Part shown: in pieces, positions 17,489-26,839 of the stretch
Layout of the letters: each line of letters opens with the position of its first letter
Numbering within the stretch: the stretch's first letter is position 1
Assembly (NCBI RefSeq): GCF_001613085.1
Contig: NZ_BDBR01000008.1
Location: 366,594-430,593, forward strand
DNA length: 64,000 nt
Direction: 5' to 3'
Source of the DNA: Nocardia salmonicida NBRC 13393
Lineage (GTDB): Bacteria > Actinomycetota > Actinomycetes > Mycobacteriales > Mycobacteriaceae
The notes under the pieces: model-generated
The model's input: the letters and a program-made list of their open reading frames with translations, nothing else
The model's database searches: none
Told to the model about the DNA's origin: nothing
Program-made: the position numbers and the translations under genes

Positions 17489-20185
17489 ACCGACACTCCG
17501 GGGCTGCCCAGCGAACTGGCGAAATTCGCCGGTGAAATCTCGTTCGATCTGGACCCCTTCCAGAGCACCGCGTGCGCGGCGTTGGAAGACGGGCACAGTG
17601 TGCTCGTGTGCGCCCCCACCGGTGCGGGCAAGACGATCGTCGGTGAGTTCGCCGTGCACATGGCCCTCGCCTCGGGCGGAAAGTGCTTCTACACCACGCC
17701 GATCAAGGCGCTGTCGAATCAGAAGTTCGCCGATCTCACCGCCCGCTACGGCCGCGACAGTGTCGGCCTGCTCACCGGTGACCAGTCGATCAACCCCGGC
17801 GCGCCCGTGGTCGTGATGACCACCGAGGTGCTGCGCAACATGCTCTACGCGTCCTCGGACTCGCTGCACGGACTGTCCTATGTGGTGATGGACGAGGTGC
17901 ACTACCTGGCCGACCGATTCCGTGGCGCGGTGTGGGAGGAAGTGATCCTGCACCTGCCGCCGGATGTGCGACTGGTGAGCCTGTCGGCGACGGTGTCCAA
18001 CGCCGAGGAATTCGGCGCGTGGATGGAAACCGTGCGCGGTGACACCGCGGTGGTGGTCGACGAGACCAGGCCGGTGCCGCTGTGGCAGCACGTGATGGTC
18101 GGTCGGCGGATGTTCGACCTGTTCGACACCAAGTCCAGCGATCGCAAGGTCGTCGTCGACGAAGACCTCGTACGGTTCATCCGTCAGCGCGAGAGCGCCG
18201 ACCGGATGCACGGCTACGGCGGGCCGCGCGGTCGTGGCGGTCGCGGTGGCAACTTCCGTCCGCTGCCCCGGCCGGACGTCCTCGCTCGCCTCGACGAGGA
18301 AAACCTGCTGCCCGCGATCACGTTCATCTTCAGCCGCGCGGGCTGTGACGGCGCGCTGGCCCAGTGCCTGCGCGCCCGGCTCGATCTGAGTCGGCGCGGT
18401 GAGACCGAGCAGATCGACGAGATCATCGAGAAGCACACCGGCGATCTGCCCAAGGGCGATCTGGAGGTACTCGGCTTCTGGGAGTGGCGCGAGGCGCTGC
18501 ACCGCGGCCTCGCCGCCCATCACGCGGGCATGCTGCCCGCGTTCCGGCACACCGTCGAGGAACTGTTCGTCAAGGGGCTGGTGCGCGCGGTGTTCGCCAC
18601 CGAAACCCTGGCGCTCGGCATCAATATGCCCGCCCGCACCGTGGTCCTCGAGCGCCTGGTGAAGTTCAACGGTGAAACCCACGCCGAGCTCACTCCCGGC
18701 GAATACACCCAGCTCACCGGTCGCGCGGGCAGGCGCGGCATCGACGTCGAGGGTCACGCGGTGGTGCTGTGGCAGCCCGAGGTCGACACCAGCGCGGTCG
18801 CGGGTCTCGCCTCCACCCGCACCTATCCGCTGCGCAGCTCGTTCCGGCCCGGCTACAACATGTCGATCAACCTGATCGACCGCATGGGCGCCCAGGAGGC
18901 TCGAACCCTGCTCGAACGGTCGTTCGCCCAGTTCCAGGCCGACCGGTCGGTGGTGGGGCTCGTCCGTGGCATCGAACGCAACGAGGGCGCACTGCGCAAG
19001 CTGGAGAGTCAGCTCGGCGGCGTCGGCGGCGATTTCATGGAGTACCTGTCGCTGCGCGACCGGATCAAGCAGCGTGAGCGCGATATCCAGCAGCAGGGCC
19101 GAGCAGATCGACGCGGCGCGGCGGTGAAAGCGCTGATCGGCTTGCGTCGCGGCGACGTGGTGTCGATCCCGGTCGGCAAACGTTCCGGGCTCGCGGTGAT
19201 CCTCGAACCCGACCAGACCCCCGGCGACCCGCGTCCGCTGGTGCTGACCGAGGACCACTGGGCCGGGCGTGTGTCCGCGGCCGATTTCCCGGAGCCCGCC
19301 GAAGCGCTCGGGCGGATGGATCTGCCGCGCCGGGTCGACCACCGCACCGCGCGCATTCGCCGCGATCTGGCCTCGGCGTTGCGCGGCACCGGGATCTCGG
19401 CTCCGCGCAGGGGCAAGCGCAACGACCGTGTTCGCGGCGGCGAAGATCGTCAACTCTCGACGCTGCGGCGCAGCCTGCGATCCCATCCCGCGCACGATCG
19501 TCCCGATCGCGAGCAACTGAGCCGCACCGGCGAGCGGTATTCGCGGCTCGCCCGCGAGACCGAGACGATGCGCCAGAAGGTTGCCGCGACCACGAACTCG
19601 CTGGCGCGCACCTTCGACCGGATCGTCGGACTGCTCGAGGAACGCGGGTTCGTCGCCCACGGTGAGGTGACCGCCGACGGCAGACGACTGGCCCGGATCT
19701 ATGCCGAAAGCGATCTCGTGGTCGCCGAGGCCTTGCGTCAGGGTCTGTGGCGCGGACTCGGGCCCGCCGAGCTCGCCGCGGTGGTATCGACGCTGGTCTA
19801 CGAATCGCGCCAGGAGACCGGCCTGCTGACGCCTGCGGGCCCGACCGATCCGATCCGCCGGGCGATCGCGGCCACCATCGAAGTGTGGTCGGACCTGCGC
19901 TCCGACGAGGCGCGGCACAAACTTCCACCCACCCGCGAACCCGATCTGGGGTTCGTCACCGGGGTGTACAAATGGGCGCGCGGTGACGCGTTGGCCGAGG
20001 CGTTGCTGGCCAGCGGCGACCAGGGCACCACGATGTCGGCGGGCGATTTCGTGCGGTGGTGCAGGCAGGTGATCGACCTGCTCGATCAGATCCACAACAC
20101 CGCCGACGACCCCGAGGTCGCGTCCACCGCGGCCAAGGCGGTGCGCGCCGTGCGGCGGGGTGTCGTCGCGGTGGACGCCGCGTAG
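17486..20185 (+). CDS. helY: Ski2/Mtr4-type DEAD/DEAH-box helicase HelY
   Basis: An 899-residue superfamily 2 RNA helicase. Walker A is APTGAGKT (Thr50), the DExH box is DEVHYLAD, motif III is LSATVSN and motif VI is QLTGRAGRRGID. The long C-terminal part (about residues 450-899) matches the DSHCT-type helical domain of Ski2-like enzymes. An RG-rich insert lies at about residues 245-257. The gene follows tatC by 3 nt, as in M. tuberculosis (Rv2094c-Rv2092c). Confidence 0.93.
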   Translation: MTDTPGLPSELAKFAGEISFDLDPFQSTACAALEDGHSVLVCAPTGAGKTIVGEFAVHMALASGGKCFYTTPIKALSNQKFADLTARYGRDSVGLLTGDQSINPGAPVVVMTTEVLRNMLYASSDSLHGLSYVVMDEVHYLADRFRGAVWEEVILHLPPDVRLVSLSATVSNAEEFGAWMETVRGDTAVVVDETRPVPLWQHVMVGRRMFDLFDTKSSDRKVVVDEDLVRFIRQRESADRMHGYGGPRGRGGRGGNFRPLPRPDVLARLDEENLLPAITFIFSRAGCDGALAQCLRARLDLSRRGETEQIDEIIEKHTGDLPKGDLEVLGFWEWREALHRGLAAHHAGMLPAFRHTVEELFVKGLVRAVFATETLALGINMPARTVVLERLVKFNGETHAELTPGEYTQLTGRAGRRGIDVEGHAVVLWQPEVDTSAVAGLASTRTYPLRSSFRPGYNMSINLIDRMGAQEARTLLERSFAQFQADRSVVGLVRGIERNEGALRKLESQLGGVGGDFMEYLSLRDRIKQRERDIQQQGRADRRGAAVKALIGLRRGDVVSIPVGKRSGLAVILEPDQTPGDPRPLVLTEDHWAGRVSAADFPEPAEALGRMDLPRRVDHRTARIRRDLASALRGTGISAPRRGKRNDRVRGGEDRQLSTLRRSLRSHPAHDRPDREQLSRTGERYSRLARETETMRQKVAATTNSLARTFDRIVGLLEERGFVAHGEVTADGRRLARIYAESDLVVAEALRQGLWRGLGPAELAAVVSTLVYESRQETGLLTPAGPTDPIRRAIAATIEVWSDLRSDEARHKLPPTREPDLGFVTGVYKWARGDALAEALLASGDQGTTMSAGDFVRWCRQVIDLLDQIHNTADDPEVASTAAKAVRAVRRGVVAVDAA

Positions 20186-20305
20186 TCGGGACGTCTGTGA
20201 TTTGATTTCTTCGCGTACCGACCGTGAGGCGGATGTCGTGCGAATGCGGCAGGCCCGGCGCGGGGGGCTACCGTATGGACTAATAATGCGAGTGGAGGCG
20301 AGTGG

Positions 20306-21055
20306 ATGAGCGGCCCTTACGGACCGAACAACCCCGGGGAGGGGAATAACGATCCCACCCAGCACTGGGGGGGTCAGCAGGGGGCCGGTGGCGCCGGTCC
20401 CACCCAGCACTGGGGCGGCGCGCAGCAGCCGCCGCAACAGGGCGCCCAGCCAACCCAGCAGTGGGGCGATCCGAACCAGCAGCCGCAGCAGCACTGGGGA
20501 CAGCAGCCCCAGCAGCCGCAGCAGCCGTGGGGTCAGCAGCCGCAGCAGGGTGGCGTGCCGCCGCAGCAACCGACCGGACCGCAGCAGCAGTGGGGTCAGA
20601 CCCAGCCGCCTCCGCAGGACTGGAACAACCAGGCCGCCAACCCGCAGCAGCAGTGGGGCCAGCAGCCCCCGCCGCAGCAGCAGTGGGGCCAGCAGCCCGC
20701 ACCGCAGCAGCAGTGGGGCCAGCAGCCGCAGCAGTCCTCCGGCGGCAAGAGCAAAGGTCTGATCATCGGGCTCATCATCGCGGGCGTGCTCGTGGTCGCC
20801 GCGGTCATCGGCCTGCTCCTGGTCGTGTTCTCCTCCGACGAACTCGACAACGTGGCCGTGCAGGACGGTGTCTCGCGCGTGCTGAAGGACTCCTACGGCA
20901 TCGCCGACGTCTCCGATGTCAGCTGCCCGTCCGGTCAGGCCGTCGAGGTCGATGCGACCTTCACCTGCGACCTGAAGGTCAGCGGTGAGGCGAAGAAGGT
21001 CACCGTCAAGATCACCAAGGACGATGGCACCTACGAGGTCGGCCGCCCCAACTAG
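20306..21055 (+). CDS. Pro/Gln-rich membrane protein with DUF4333 domain
   Basis: A 249-residue protein. Residues 1-150 are low complexity, built of a degenerate repeat around QQPQQQWGQ with recurring Trp-Gly, and face the cytosol. One transmembrane helix follows at about 153-175 (LIIGLIIAGVLVVAAVIGLL). The extracytoplasmic C-terminal ~70 residues (DNVAVQDGVSRVLKDSYGIA and two conserved Cys) match DUF4333. It is the positional counterpart of Rv2091c. Ribosome site GGAGG upstream. Function unknown. Confidence 0.85.
   Translation: MSGPYGPNNPGEGNNDPTQHWGGQQGAGGAGPTQHWGGAQQPPQQGAQPTQQWGDPNQQPQQHWGQQPQQPQQPWGQQPQQGGVPPQQPTGPQQQWGQTQPPPQDWNNQAANPQQQWGQQPPPQQQWGQQPAPQQQWGQQPQQSSGGKSKGLIIGLIIAGVLVVAAVIGLLLVVFSSDELDNVAVQDGVSRVLKDSYGIADVSDVSCPSGQAVEVDATFTCDLKVSGEAKKVTVKITKDDGTYEVGRPN
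20343..20745 (+). repeat. degenerate coding repeats, CAGCAG-TGGGG type
   Basis: Imperfect tandem units encoding Gln-Gln-Trp-Gly and Pro-Gln-Gln inside the membrane-protein gene. The last copies (about 20640-20735) are the most regular, near 42 nt each. Confidence 0.75.
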
Positions 21056-21073
21056 GCGCTCGCACTACGTTTT

Positions 21074-21105
21074 CCGGGCCGTCCGCGACTACGCGGGCGG
21101 CCCGG
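21074..21105. terminator. hairpin between convergent genes
   Basis: 14-bp stem with one G-T pair (21074-21087 with 21092-21105) and a 4-nt loop ACTA, lying between the DUF4333 gene and the exonuclease gene. Confidence 0.75.
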
Positions 21106-21144
21106 TGTCGTTCACCGGGGCAGCGTCGGCTCGCCTCGGCCGGG

Positions 21145-22119
21145 TCAGTCGGCGTGTGCCGCGGTCAAGGCGGTGACCAGCCGGGTGATCGGGCTCTCGG
21201 CGTTGTACTCGGTAGCCAACGCGAGCAGCCGGTCGGGGTCGACGGGGGTGGCGGGCAACACATCCGGACGCGACAGGATGACATCGGCGTCGCGGACCAC
21301 CCGCACCACCGGTGCGGCGACCTTCAGATAGTCCTGCGCGGCAACGAGTTTCGCGCGCACACCCTTGGCGATATCGGAACCCGGATCGGCGACGGCGTCC
21401 ATGAGCGCGTCGAGCGAGCCGAACTTCGTGATCAGCTGGGCGGCGGACTTGTCGCCGATGCCCGCCACGCCGGGCAGGCCGTCGGAGGCATCGCCGCGCA
21501 GCGTCGCCATGTCGGCGTAGGCCGGGCCCGCATTCTGTTCGGGCACACCGTATTTCGCTGACAGTTCCGCGGGGCCGAACAGTTCGGCCTTGGCCAGGCC
21601 ACGGCCGACGTAGAGCACCCGGACCGGTGGGGCGGGCTCGTCGCGCACCAACTGCAGCAGGTCGCGGTCACCGCTGACGACGACAACCGGATCGGTGCGC
21701 TCCCTGCTCGCGAGGGTGCCGAGCACATCGTCGGCCTCCAGGCTTTCCGCGCCGCCGGTGGCGATGCCCGCCGCGGCCAGCACCTCGAGGATCATCTCGA
21801 CCTGCGGGGTGAGGGTGTCGGGCACCTCCTCGGCGCCGGGTGCCGCACTGGTGCTCGTGTCGAGCCGATGCGCCTTGTACGAGGGCACGAGGGCCACCCG
21901 GAACGGAGGGCGCCAATCGAGATCGAGACCGACGACGAGCCTGCTCGGGCGATGCTTGGTGACCAGCGAGGCCACCATGTCGGTGAATCCGCGCAACGCG
22001 TTCACCGAGCGGCCGTCCGCGCCCCTGAGCTTGTCGGGGATGGCGTAATAGGCGCGGAACCAGAGGCTGGCGCCGTCGAGGATCAACAGGGGTCCACGGG
22101 TGCTCTCGTCAGCGGTCAC
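21145..22119 (-). CDS. 5'-3' exonuclease (FEN-type, PolA N-terminal homologue)
   Basis: A 324-residue flap/5'-3' exonuclease. [20 protein letters not shown] is the N-terminal metal-binding block, followed by [11 protein letters not shown] and [13 protein letters not shown] (acidic metal ligands). The helix-hairpin-helix is [20 protein letters not shown]. It is a stand-alone homologue of the PolA 5' nuclease domain and the counterpart of Rv2090. The GTG at 22119 was chosen because the sequence upstream is unconserved and CACAAT, a possible -10, lies 6 nt away; a start further upstream is possible. Divergent from pepE. Confidence 0.88.
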   Translation of the reverse strand: MTADESTRGPLLILDGASLWFRAYYAIPDKLRGADGRSVNALRGFTDMVASLVTKHRPSRLVVGLDLDWRPPFRVALVPSYKAHRLDTSTSAAPGAEEVPDTLTPQVEMILEVLAAAGIATGGAESLEADDVLGTLASRERTDPVVVVSGDRDLLQLVRDEPAPPVRVLYVGRGLAKAELFGPAELSAKYGVPEQNAGPAYADMATLRGDASDGLPGVAGIGDKSAAQLITKFGSLDALMDAVADPGSDIAKGVRAKLVAAQDYLKVAAPVVRVVRDADVILSRPDVLPATPVDPDRLLALATEYNAESPITRLVTALTAAHAD

Positions 22120-22202
22120 CCGCTGATTGTGCCCCGAGCCACCGACACCGTGCCCGTGGCCGTGCCGACGGGCTTCGGTGGCTGGCGTCGGCTCGGGGCG
22201 GG

Positions 22203-22219
22203 TAACGTCGGATCCTATG
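22203..22219 (+). promoter_or_regulatory. leaderless promoter of pepE
   Basis: TAACGT (22203-22208), 8 nt, ATG at 22217; no Shine-Dalgarno. Confidence 0.5.
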
Positions 22220-23344
22220 AGCGCGCACACGGATGCCAGGTTCGCGGCGAAGGTCTACGGTCAGCGTCTGGAGCGGGCGGTCGAGTTGATGCGGGCGGCG
22301 CATCTGGACGCCCTGCTGATCACTCCGGGCCCCGACCTGCGCTACCTGATCGGTTCGGCCGCGGACTCCTACGAGCGGCTCACCTGCCTGGTGATCCCGG
22401 CCGACGGCTCGACGCCGGCGGTAGTGATCCCGAAACTCGAGTTGGCCTCCCTCAGTGATTCCGCGGCGGGCGAACTCGGCTTGCGGGTACTGGACTGGGT
22501 CGACGGCGTCGATCCGTACCAACTGGTTCGCTCGATTCTGCATGCAGGTTCCCGTATCGCGGTCGCCGACGCCATGCCCGCCCTGCACCTGATCCCGCTC
22601 GCCGAATCGACCACCGGGCTGCCCGCCTCGGCCACACCGGTGCTGCGTGAGTCGCGAATGATCAAGGACGACGCCGAGATCGACGCGCTGCGCCGAGCGG
22701 GTGCTGCCATCGACCGCGTGCACGCGCGGATGGGCGAATTCCTGCGGGCGGGTCGCACCGAGGCCGAGGTGAGCGCCGACATCACCGCCGCGATCGTCGA
22801 GGAAGGCCATACCGAGGCGGCGTTCGTCATCGTCGGCAGTGGCCCGCACGGCGCCGATCCGCACCACGAGGTATCCGATCGCGTCATCGAACAGGGCGAC
22901 GTGGTCGTCATCGATATCGGCGGCCCGGTCGAGCCCGGCTACTACTCCGACTCGACCCGCACCTACGTGCTCGGAACCCCGAGCCCGCAGATCGTCGAAC
23001 AGGTGGCGGTCCTCGAGGCCGCCCAGGCCGCCGCGGTGGCGGCGGTGCGGCCAGGGGTGAGCGCGGAGTCCATCGACGCCGCCGCCCGCGCCGTGCTCAC
23101 CGACGCGGGCCTCGGCGAGGCTTTCATCCATCGCACCGGCCACGGCATCGGCCTGTCGGTGCACGAGGAGCCCTACATCGTGGCGGGCAACGACCTGGTG
23201 CTCGAACCGGGCATGGCGTTCAGCATCGAACCCGGCATCTATTTCCGCGGCGAATGGGGCGCGCGGATCGAGGATATCGTGGTCGTCACCGACAACGGTG
23301 GGGAGTCGATGAACAACCGGCCGCACGGTCTGACGGTGTTGTAA
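22217..23344 (+). CDS. pepE: Xaa-Pro dipeptidase, M24B family
   Basis: A 375-residue metallopeptidase that cleaves Xaa-Pro dipeptides. The N-terminal creatinase-like domain covers about residues 1-140. The M24 domain holds the five metal ligands: Asp in VVVIDIGG, Asp in YYSDSTRTY, His in [15 protein letters not shown], Glu in IEPGIYF and Glu in ARIEDIVVV. Counterpart of Rv2089c. Confidence 0.92.
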   Translation: MSAHTDARFAAKVYGQRLERAVELMRAAHLDALLITPGPDLRYLIGSAADSYERLTCLVIPADGSTPAVVIPKLELASLSDSAAGELGLRVLDWVDGVDPYQLVRSILHAGSRIAVADAMPALHLIPLAESTTGLPASATPVLRESRMIKDDAEIDALRRAGAAIDRVHARMGEFLRAGRTEAEVSADITAAIVEEGHTEAAFVIVGSGPHGADPHHEVSDRVIEQGDVVVIDIGGPVEPGYYSDSTRTYVLGTPSPQIVEQVAVLEAAQAAAVAAVRPGVSAESIDAAARAVLTDAGLGEAFIHRTGHGIGLSVHEEPYIVAGNDLVLEPGMAFSIEPGIYFRGEWGARIEDIVVVTDNGGESMNNRPHGLTVL

Positions 23345-23354
23345 GCGGCACAGG

Positions 23355-23753
23355 CTATTTCAGCGTGCTCGACGACAGCACTCGGCGCACCTGGATCGCG
23401 ACGACGACCCGTGTCGGATTCTCGCGCGGCACCCGGTAGCGCTCGGTGTAGCGGCGGACGGCCTCGGCGACGTCGGCGCTGTCGTCGAGCACCGTCGCCG
23501 GTCCTTCGAGGGTGAGCCAGCGCGGCCCCTCGACCTGGCTCACCGCCGCGTAGCCGCCGCGCGCGGCATTGCGCGCCTTCACCGACGCGCCGTCGGTGAT
23601 CACGCGGGCGATCCCGCTCTCGGGATCCCAGGTGAATCCCACCGCGACCACGTGGGGGGTGCCGTTGGCGCGCAGCGTGGTGAGCGTGGCCAGGTGCCGC
23701 TCGGTGACGAACTCGAGTGCGGCGGGGGACAGCTGTGCGGTGGTGGTCGGCAT
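23355..23753 (-). CDS. PPOX-class F420-dependent oxidoreductase, Rv2074-like
   Basis: A 132-residue split-barrel flavin/deazaflavin protein. AALEFVTERHLATLTTLRAN and THPHVV-type substrate region (GTPHVVAVGFTW) identify the family. Rv2074, at the same place in M. tuberculosis next to an SDR and cobL, is an F420H2-dependent biliverdin reductase, so that activity is plausible here. On its strand TACCGT (plus-strand 23761-23766) lies 7 nt before the ATG, a leaderless layout. Divergent from the SDR gene. Confidence 0.85.
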   Translation of the reverse strand: MPTTTAQLSPAALEFVTERHLATLTTLRANGTPHVVAVGFTWDPESGIARVITDGASVKARNAARGGYAAVSQVEGPRWLTLEGPATVLDDSADVAEAVRRYTERYRVPRENPTRVVVAIQVRRVLSSSTLK

Positions 23754-23847
23754 ACCGGAAACGGTAGCCGGGCCGACCAGCGATGACCCCCTCGGGTTTC
23801 GGGGCGGGCCGAATCCGACCACCTCGGCCGGATGACAGACTGGCGCC

Positions 23848-24600
23848 ATGGGAATGCAGCAGAACGACGGGCCGGTCCTGGTCCTGGGCGGGCGCAGTGA
23901 GATCGGCCTCGAGGTGGCGACCAGGCTGGCACCCGGACGGGTGGTGATCCTGGCGGCCCGTCGCGCCGACGCGTTGGACGCCGAGTCCGAGCAGGTGCGC
24001 GCGGCGGGCGCGACCGCCGTACACACCGTGGAATTCGACGCCGACGAGACGGCCACCCACGCGCCGCTGCTCGACAAGCTCGCGGCCGAGCACGGTGGCA
24101 TCGCGACCGCGGTGCTCGCGTTCGGAGTCCTCGGCGATCAGGACCGTGCCGAACACGACCCGGCGCACGCGGTGGCCGTCGTGCACACCGACTACGTCGC
24201 CCAGGTCAGCGTCCTGACCACCCTGGCTAACCTGATGCGCACGCAGGGCTCCGGGCAGATCGTCGTCTTCGGCTCCATCGCGGGCGTCCGCGTGCGCCGG
24301 GCGAACTATGTCTACGGTTCGGCCAAAGCGGGCCTGCACGGCTTCGCCAGCGGCCTCGGCGACGCCCTGCACGGCACCGGCGTGCAGCTGCTGCTGGTGC
24401 GCTCGGGCTTCGTGATCGGCCGAATGACCACCGGTATGGACCCGGCCCCCATGTCCAGTACCCCCGGCCAGGTCGCCGACGCCGTCGTCCGCGGCCTCGG
24501 CAAGGGCGCGACCCGAGTGGTGGTGCCCGGTCGGCTGTCGCTGGCATTCTTCGTGATGGGCCTGATCCCGCAATCCGTCTGGCGCCGGATGCCACGGTGA
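23848..24600 (+). CDS. SDR family oxidoreductase (Rv2073c/DprE2-like)
   Basis: A 250-residue short-chain dehydrogenase. The cofactor loop is LVLGGRSEIGLEVATRL, and the catalytic Ser and Tyr-X3-Lys are in VFGSIAGVRVRRANYVYGSAK. The loop GGRSEIG resembles DprE2, the reductase of decaprenyl-phospho-arabinose synthesis, but the neighbours match Rv2073c, whose substrate is not known. Its stop overlaps the cobL GTG by 4 nt, so it is co-translated with a B12 gene. Confidence 0.85.
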   Translation: MGMQQNDGPVLVLGGRSEIGLEVATRLAPGRVVILAARRADALDAESEQVRAAGATAVHTVEFDADETATHAPLLDKLAAEHGGIATAVLAFGVLGDQDRAEHDPAHAVAVVHTDYVAQVSVLTTLANLMRTQGSGQIVVFGSIAGVRVRRANYVYGSAKAGLHGFASGLGDALHGTGVQLLLVRSGFVIGRMTTGMDPAPMSSTPGQVADAVVRGLGKGATRVVVPGRLSLAFFVMGLIPQSVWRRMPR

Positions 24601-25859
24601 CCGAGACGGAAGCCGCCGGCTGGACCGGCGAGCCGATCATCGTGGCAGGCATCGGCGCCGATGGCTGGTCCGGGCTGGGGCAGACGGCCCGACAGGCGGT
24701 CAGCGACTGCGACGTGGTGTTCGGATCCCCGCGTCAACTGGCGCTGCTCCCGGCGAGCGATATCGAACGCGTGCCGTGGCCGACGCCCCTGTTGCCCGCG
24801 CTGCCGGAGTTGTTCGCGCGCAACGCCGATCGGCGCATCAGCGTCCTGGCCAGCGGTGATCCCATGTTCTACGGCATCGGCGTCACCCTGGCCCGCCGGT
24901 TCGGCCCGGCGGCACTGCGGGTGTTCCCGCAGCCCTCCTCGGCATCGCTGGCATGCGCCCGGCTCGGGTGGCCACTGGCCGAAACTCCGGTGGTGAGCGT
25001 GGTTGCCCGGCCATTGCCCACCGTTCTGCCCGAATTATCCGAAGGTCGGAGGATTCTCGTTCTCAGCGAGGACGAGACCACGCCGAGAAGAATCGCGGAA
25101 TTGCTGCGCGACAACGGGTTCGGCGCCTCGACCGTGACCGTCCTCGAACAACTCGGCGGCCCCGCCGAACACCTGCGCGCCGGTCCCGCGGCCGCGTGGC
25201 CGCACCCCAGTGGCGACCCACTCAACATCGTCGCCATCGACTGCCGTGCCGATCCCGACACACGCCGCGACACGCGCCTGCCCGGCTTGGCCGACACCGC
25301 CTTCGCCGGTGACGGCCAGCTCACCAAAGCCGAGGTCCGCGCGCTCACCGTCACCGCTCTCGCCCCGGCACCGGGGGAAATGCTGTGGGATATCGGCGGT
25401 GGCTCGGGCAGCATCGCCATCGAATGGTGTCGCACCCATCCGCTGTGCCGCGCCGTCACGTTCGAACGACTGCCCGCCCGTCGCGAACAAATCGCGACCA
25501 ATATCCACGCGCTCGGGGTGCCGGGAATAACGATCCGCGGCGAAGTGCGCTCAGAGTTAGCCGAAGAAACGATCACGGCGCCCGACGCCATCTTTCTCGG
25601 TGGCGGCCTCACCCAGGACGGCATGTTCGAGCGGTGCTGGCAACGCCTGCGCCCCGGTGGCCGCCTCGTCGCCAACGCGGTCACCGCGGAATCGGAAGCG
25701 CTGCTGCTCGACTGGTCTGCCAGGTTCGGCGGGACCCTGCGCAAATTCCAGATCTATCGAGGCGAACCGCTCGGCGGGTTCACGGCCTGGCGACCGCACC
25801 TGCCGGTCGCCCAGTGGATTGTCCGAAAACCCGCTGGTCGCCGGAGTGTGGACACGTAA
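24597..25859 (+). CDS. cobL: precorrin-6Y C5,15-methyltransferase (decarboxylating)
   Basis: A 420-residue two-domain enzyme. The N-terminal CbiE-like methyltransferase (residues 1 to about 210) has IIVAGIGADGWSGL and ISVLASGDPMFYGIG. The C-terminal CbiT-like domain (about 230-400) has the SAM motif LWDIGGGSGSIAIEWCRTH. It methylates C5 and C15 and removes the C12 acetate carboxyl in aerobic cobalamin synthesis. GTG start inside the SDR stop. Confidence 0.94.
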   Translation: MTETEAAGWTGEPIIVAGIGADGWSGLGQTARQAVSDCDVVFGSPRQLALLPASDIERVPWPTPLLPALPELFARNADRRISVLASGDPMFYGIGVTLARRFGPAALRVFPQPSSASLACARLGWPLAETPVVSVVARPLPTVLPELSEGRRILVLSEDETTPRRIAELLRDNGFGASTVTVLEQLGGPAEHLRAGPAAAWPHPSGDPLNIVAIDCRADPDTRRDTRLPGLADTAFAGDGQLTKAEVRALTVTALAPAPGEMLWDIGGGSGSIAIEWCRTHPLCRAVTFERLPARREQIATNIHALGVPGITIRGEVRSELAEETITAPDAIFLGGGLTQDGMFERCWQRLRPGGRLVANAVTAESEALLLDWSARFGGTLRKFQIYRGEPLGGFTAWRPHLPVAQWIVRKPAGRRSVDT

Positions 25860-25981
25860 TTACGATCACGATCAGATCACGCGCAGATCACGATGAATCC
25901 GTTGTCGCAGGGTCCGCGCGCCGGAAAAGTTTCGGACCGAACGTGTAGAACCGAGGGCTCGGGGGTAGGGTCGTTGCCGTT

Positions 25982-26007
25982 CCGGGTAATCCCCCCGGTT
26001 CGTTTTT
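25982..26007 (+). terminator. terminator- or attenuator-like hairpin before cobK
   Basis: CCGGG (25982-25986) pairs with CCCGG (25994-25998), followed by TTCGTTTTT (25999-26007), an unusual T-run for this GC-rich DNA. A TAGGGT box lies just upstream (about 25966-25971). It could end cobL transcripts or attenuate a cobK transcript starting at that box. The stem is only 5 bp. Confidence 0.4.
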
Positions 26008-26012
26008 CCACG

Positions 26013-26084
26013 ATGGAGAGTTACATGAAGTACTCGAAGTTCGATGGCGATGCTGGTGCCGATGATTTCGGAGGGTTGTCCTGA
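26013..26084 (+). CDS. 23-residue leader peptide upstream of cobK
   Basis: ATG-started ORF of 24 codons encoding MESYMKYSKFDGDAGADDF plus GGLS. A second in-frame ATG lies at codon 5. Its stop TGA (26082-26084) overlaps the cobK CTG start, and the cobK ribosome site GGAGGG (26070-26075) lies inside it. It is acidic, without Cys and without a membrane segment, and no function is recognised. It may be a translational-coupling leader or the relic of a lost gene's N-terminus. Translation is not proven. Confidence 0.4.
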   Translation: MESYMKYSKFDGDAGADDFGGLS

Positions 26085-26833
26085 GAGTTCTGATCCTCGG
26101 CGGCACCGGTGAAGCCAGGGAGTTGGCGCGCAGAGCGTCCGGCGAGCGTGGACTCGACATAGTGTCCTCCCTCGCGGGTCGGGTCGCCAACCCGCGGCTG
26201 CCGGTCGGAGCGGTCCGCGTGGGTGGGTTCGGTGGTGTCGAGGGCCTCCGAATGTGGCTACGCGAGAACGCGATCGACGCTGTCGTGGACGCCACTCATC
26301 CCTTCGCCGCGAAGGTGAGCGCGCACGCGGCCACGGCCGCGGCCGACCTGGACATCCCCGCGCTGCATCTGCGCCGCCCGGAGTGGGTGCAGCGGCGCGG
26401 CGACCTGTGGACCAGAGTGCCCGATCTCGCGTCGGCGGCCGCGGCTCTGACCGCCCGCGACGAACAGGTGCTGCTGACCATCGGCCGCCAGGGGGTCGGC
26501 GCGTTCGTCGGGTGCACGGGGCACGGCTTCGTCATCCGCTCCATCGACGCCCCCGAAGTCCCGCTGCCGCCGCGCTCCAAACTGCTGCTGGCGCGTGGGC
26601 CGTTCACTTTCGACGAAGAACTCGTGCTGATGTCGCGCCATCGCATCGATGTGCTGGTCACCAAGAACAGTGGCGGTGAGCAGACCGAGGCGAAGATCTT
26701 CGCCGCCCGTACCGCGGGTCTACCGGTGATCATGGTCGACCGGCCGCCGCTGCCCACGGGCGCGGTCACCGTGGCCGAGGTCGGCGACGCTGTCGAGTGG
26801 TTGCGCGAGTCCGCCTCGCACCGGGTGCGCTGA
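26081..26833 (+). CDS. cobK: precorrin-6A reductase, CTG start
   Basis: A 250-residue NADPH-dependent reductase of precorrin-6A. The N-terminus (L)RVLILGGTGEARELARRA is the conserved nucleotide-binding segment. DAVVDATHPFAAKVSAHA and VTKNSGGEQTEAK follow. An in-frame TGA at 26063-26065 and the lack of ATG, GTG or TTG before the conserved Rossmann motif leave CTG at 26081 as the start; GGAGGG precedes it by 5 nt. The first TTG (26123) would delete the nucleotide-binding loop. In many actinobacteria cobM lies between cobL and cobK; here it does not. Confidence 0.93.
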   Translation: MRVLILGGTGEARELARRASGERGLDIVSSLAGRVANPRLPVGAVRVGGFGGVEGLRMWLRENAIDAVVDATHPFAAKVSAHAATAAADLDIPALHLRRPEWVQRRGDLWTRVPDLASAAAALTARDEQVLLTIGRQGVGAFVGCTGHGFVIRSIDAPEVPLPPRSKLLLARGPFTFDEELVLMSRHRIDVLVTKNSGGEQTEAKIFAARTAGLPVIMVDRPPLPTGAVTVAEVGDAVEWLRESASHRVR

Positions 26834-26839
26834 ACTCGG

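Noticed and set aside
17384..20569. 1061-codon open frame antisense to helY
   Set aside because: Same reason: a shadow of a well-supported helicase gene with no recognisable motif.
20400..20750. Repeat array that could suggest CRISPR
   Set aside because: The units are degenerate, in frame and inside a coding region; there are no unique spacers and no cas genes.
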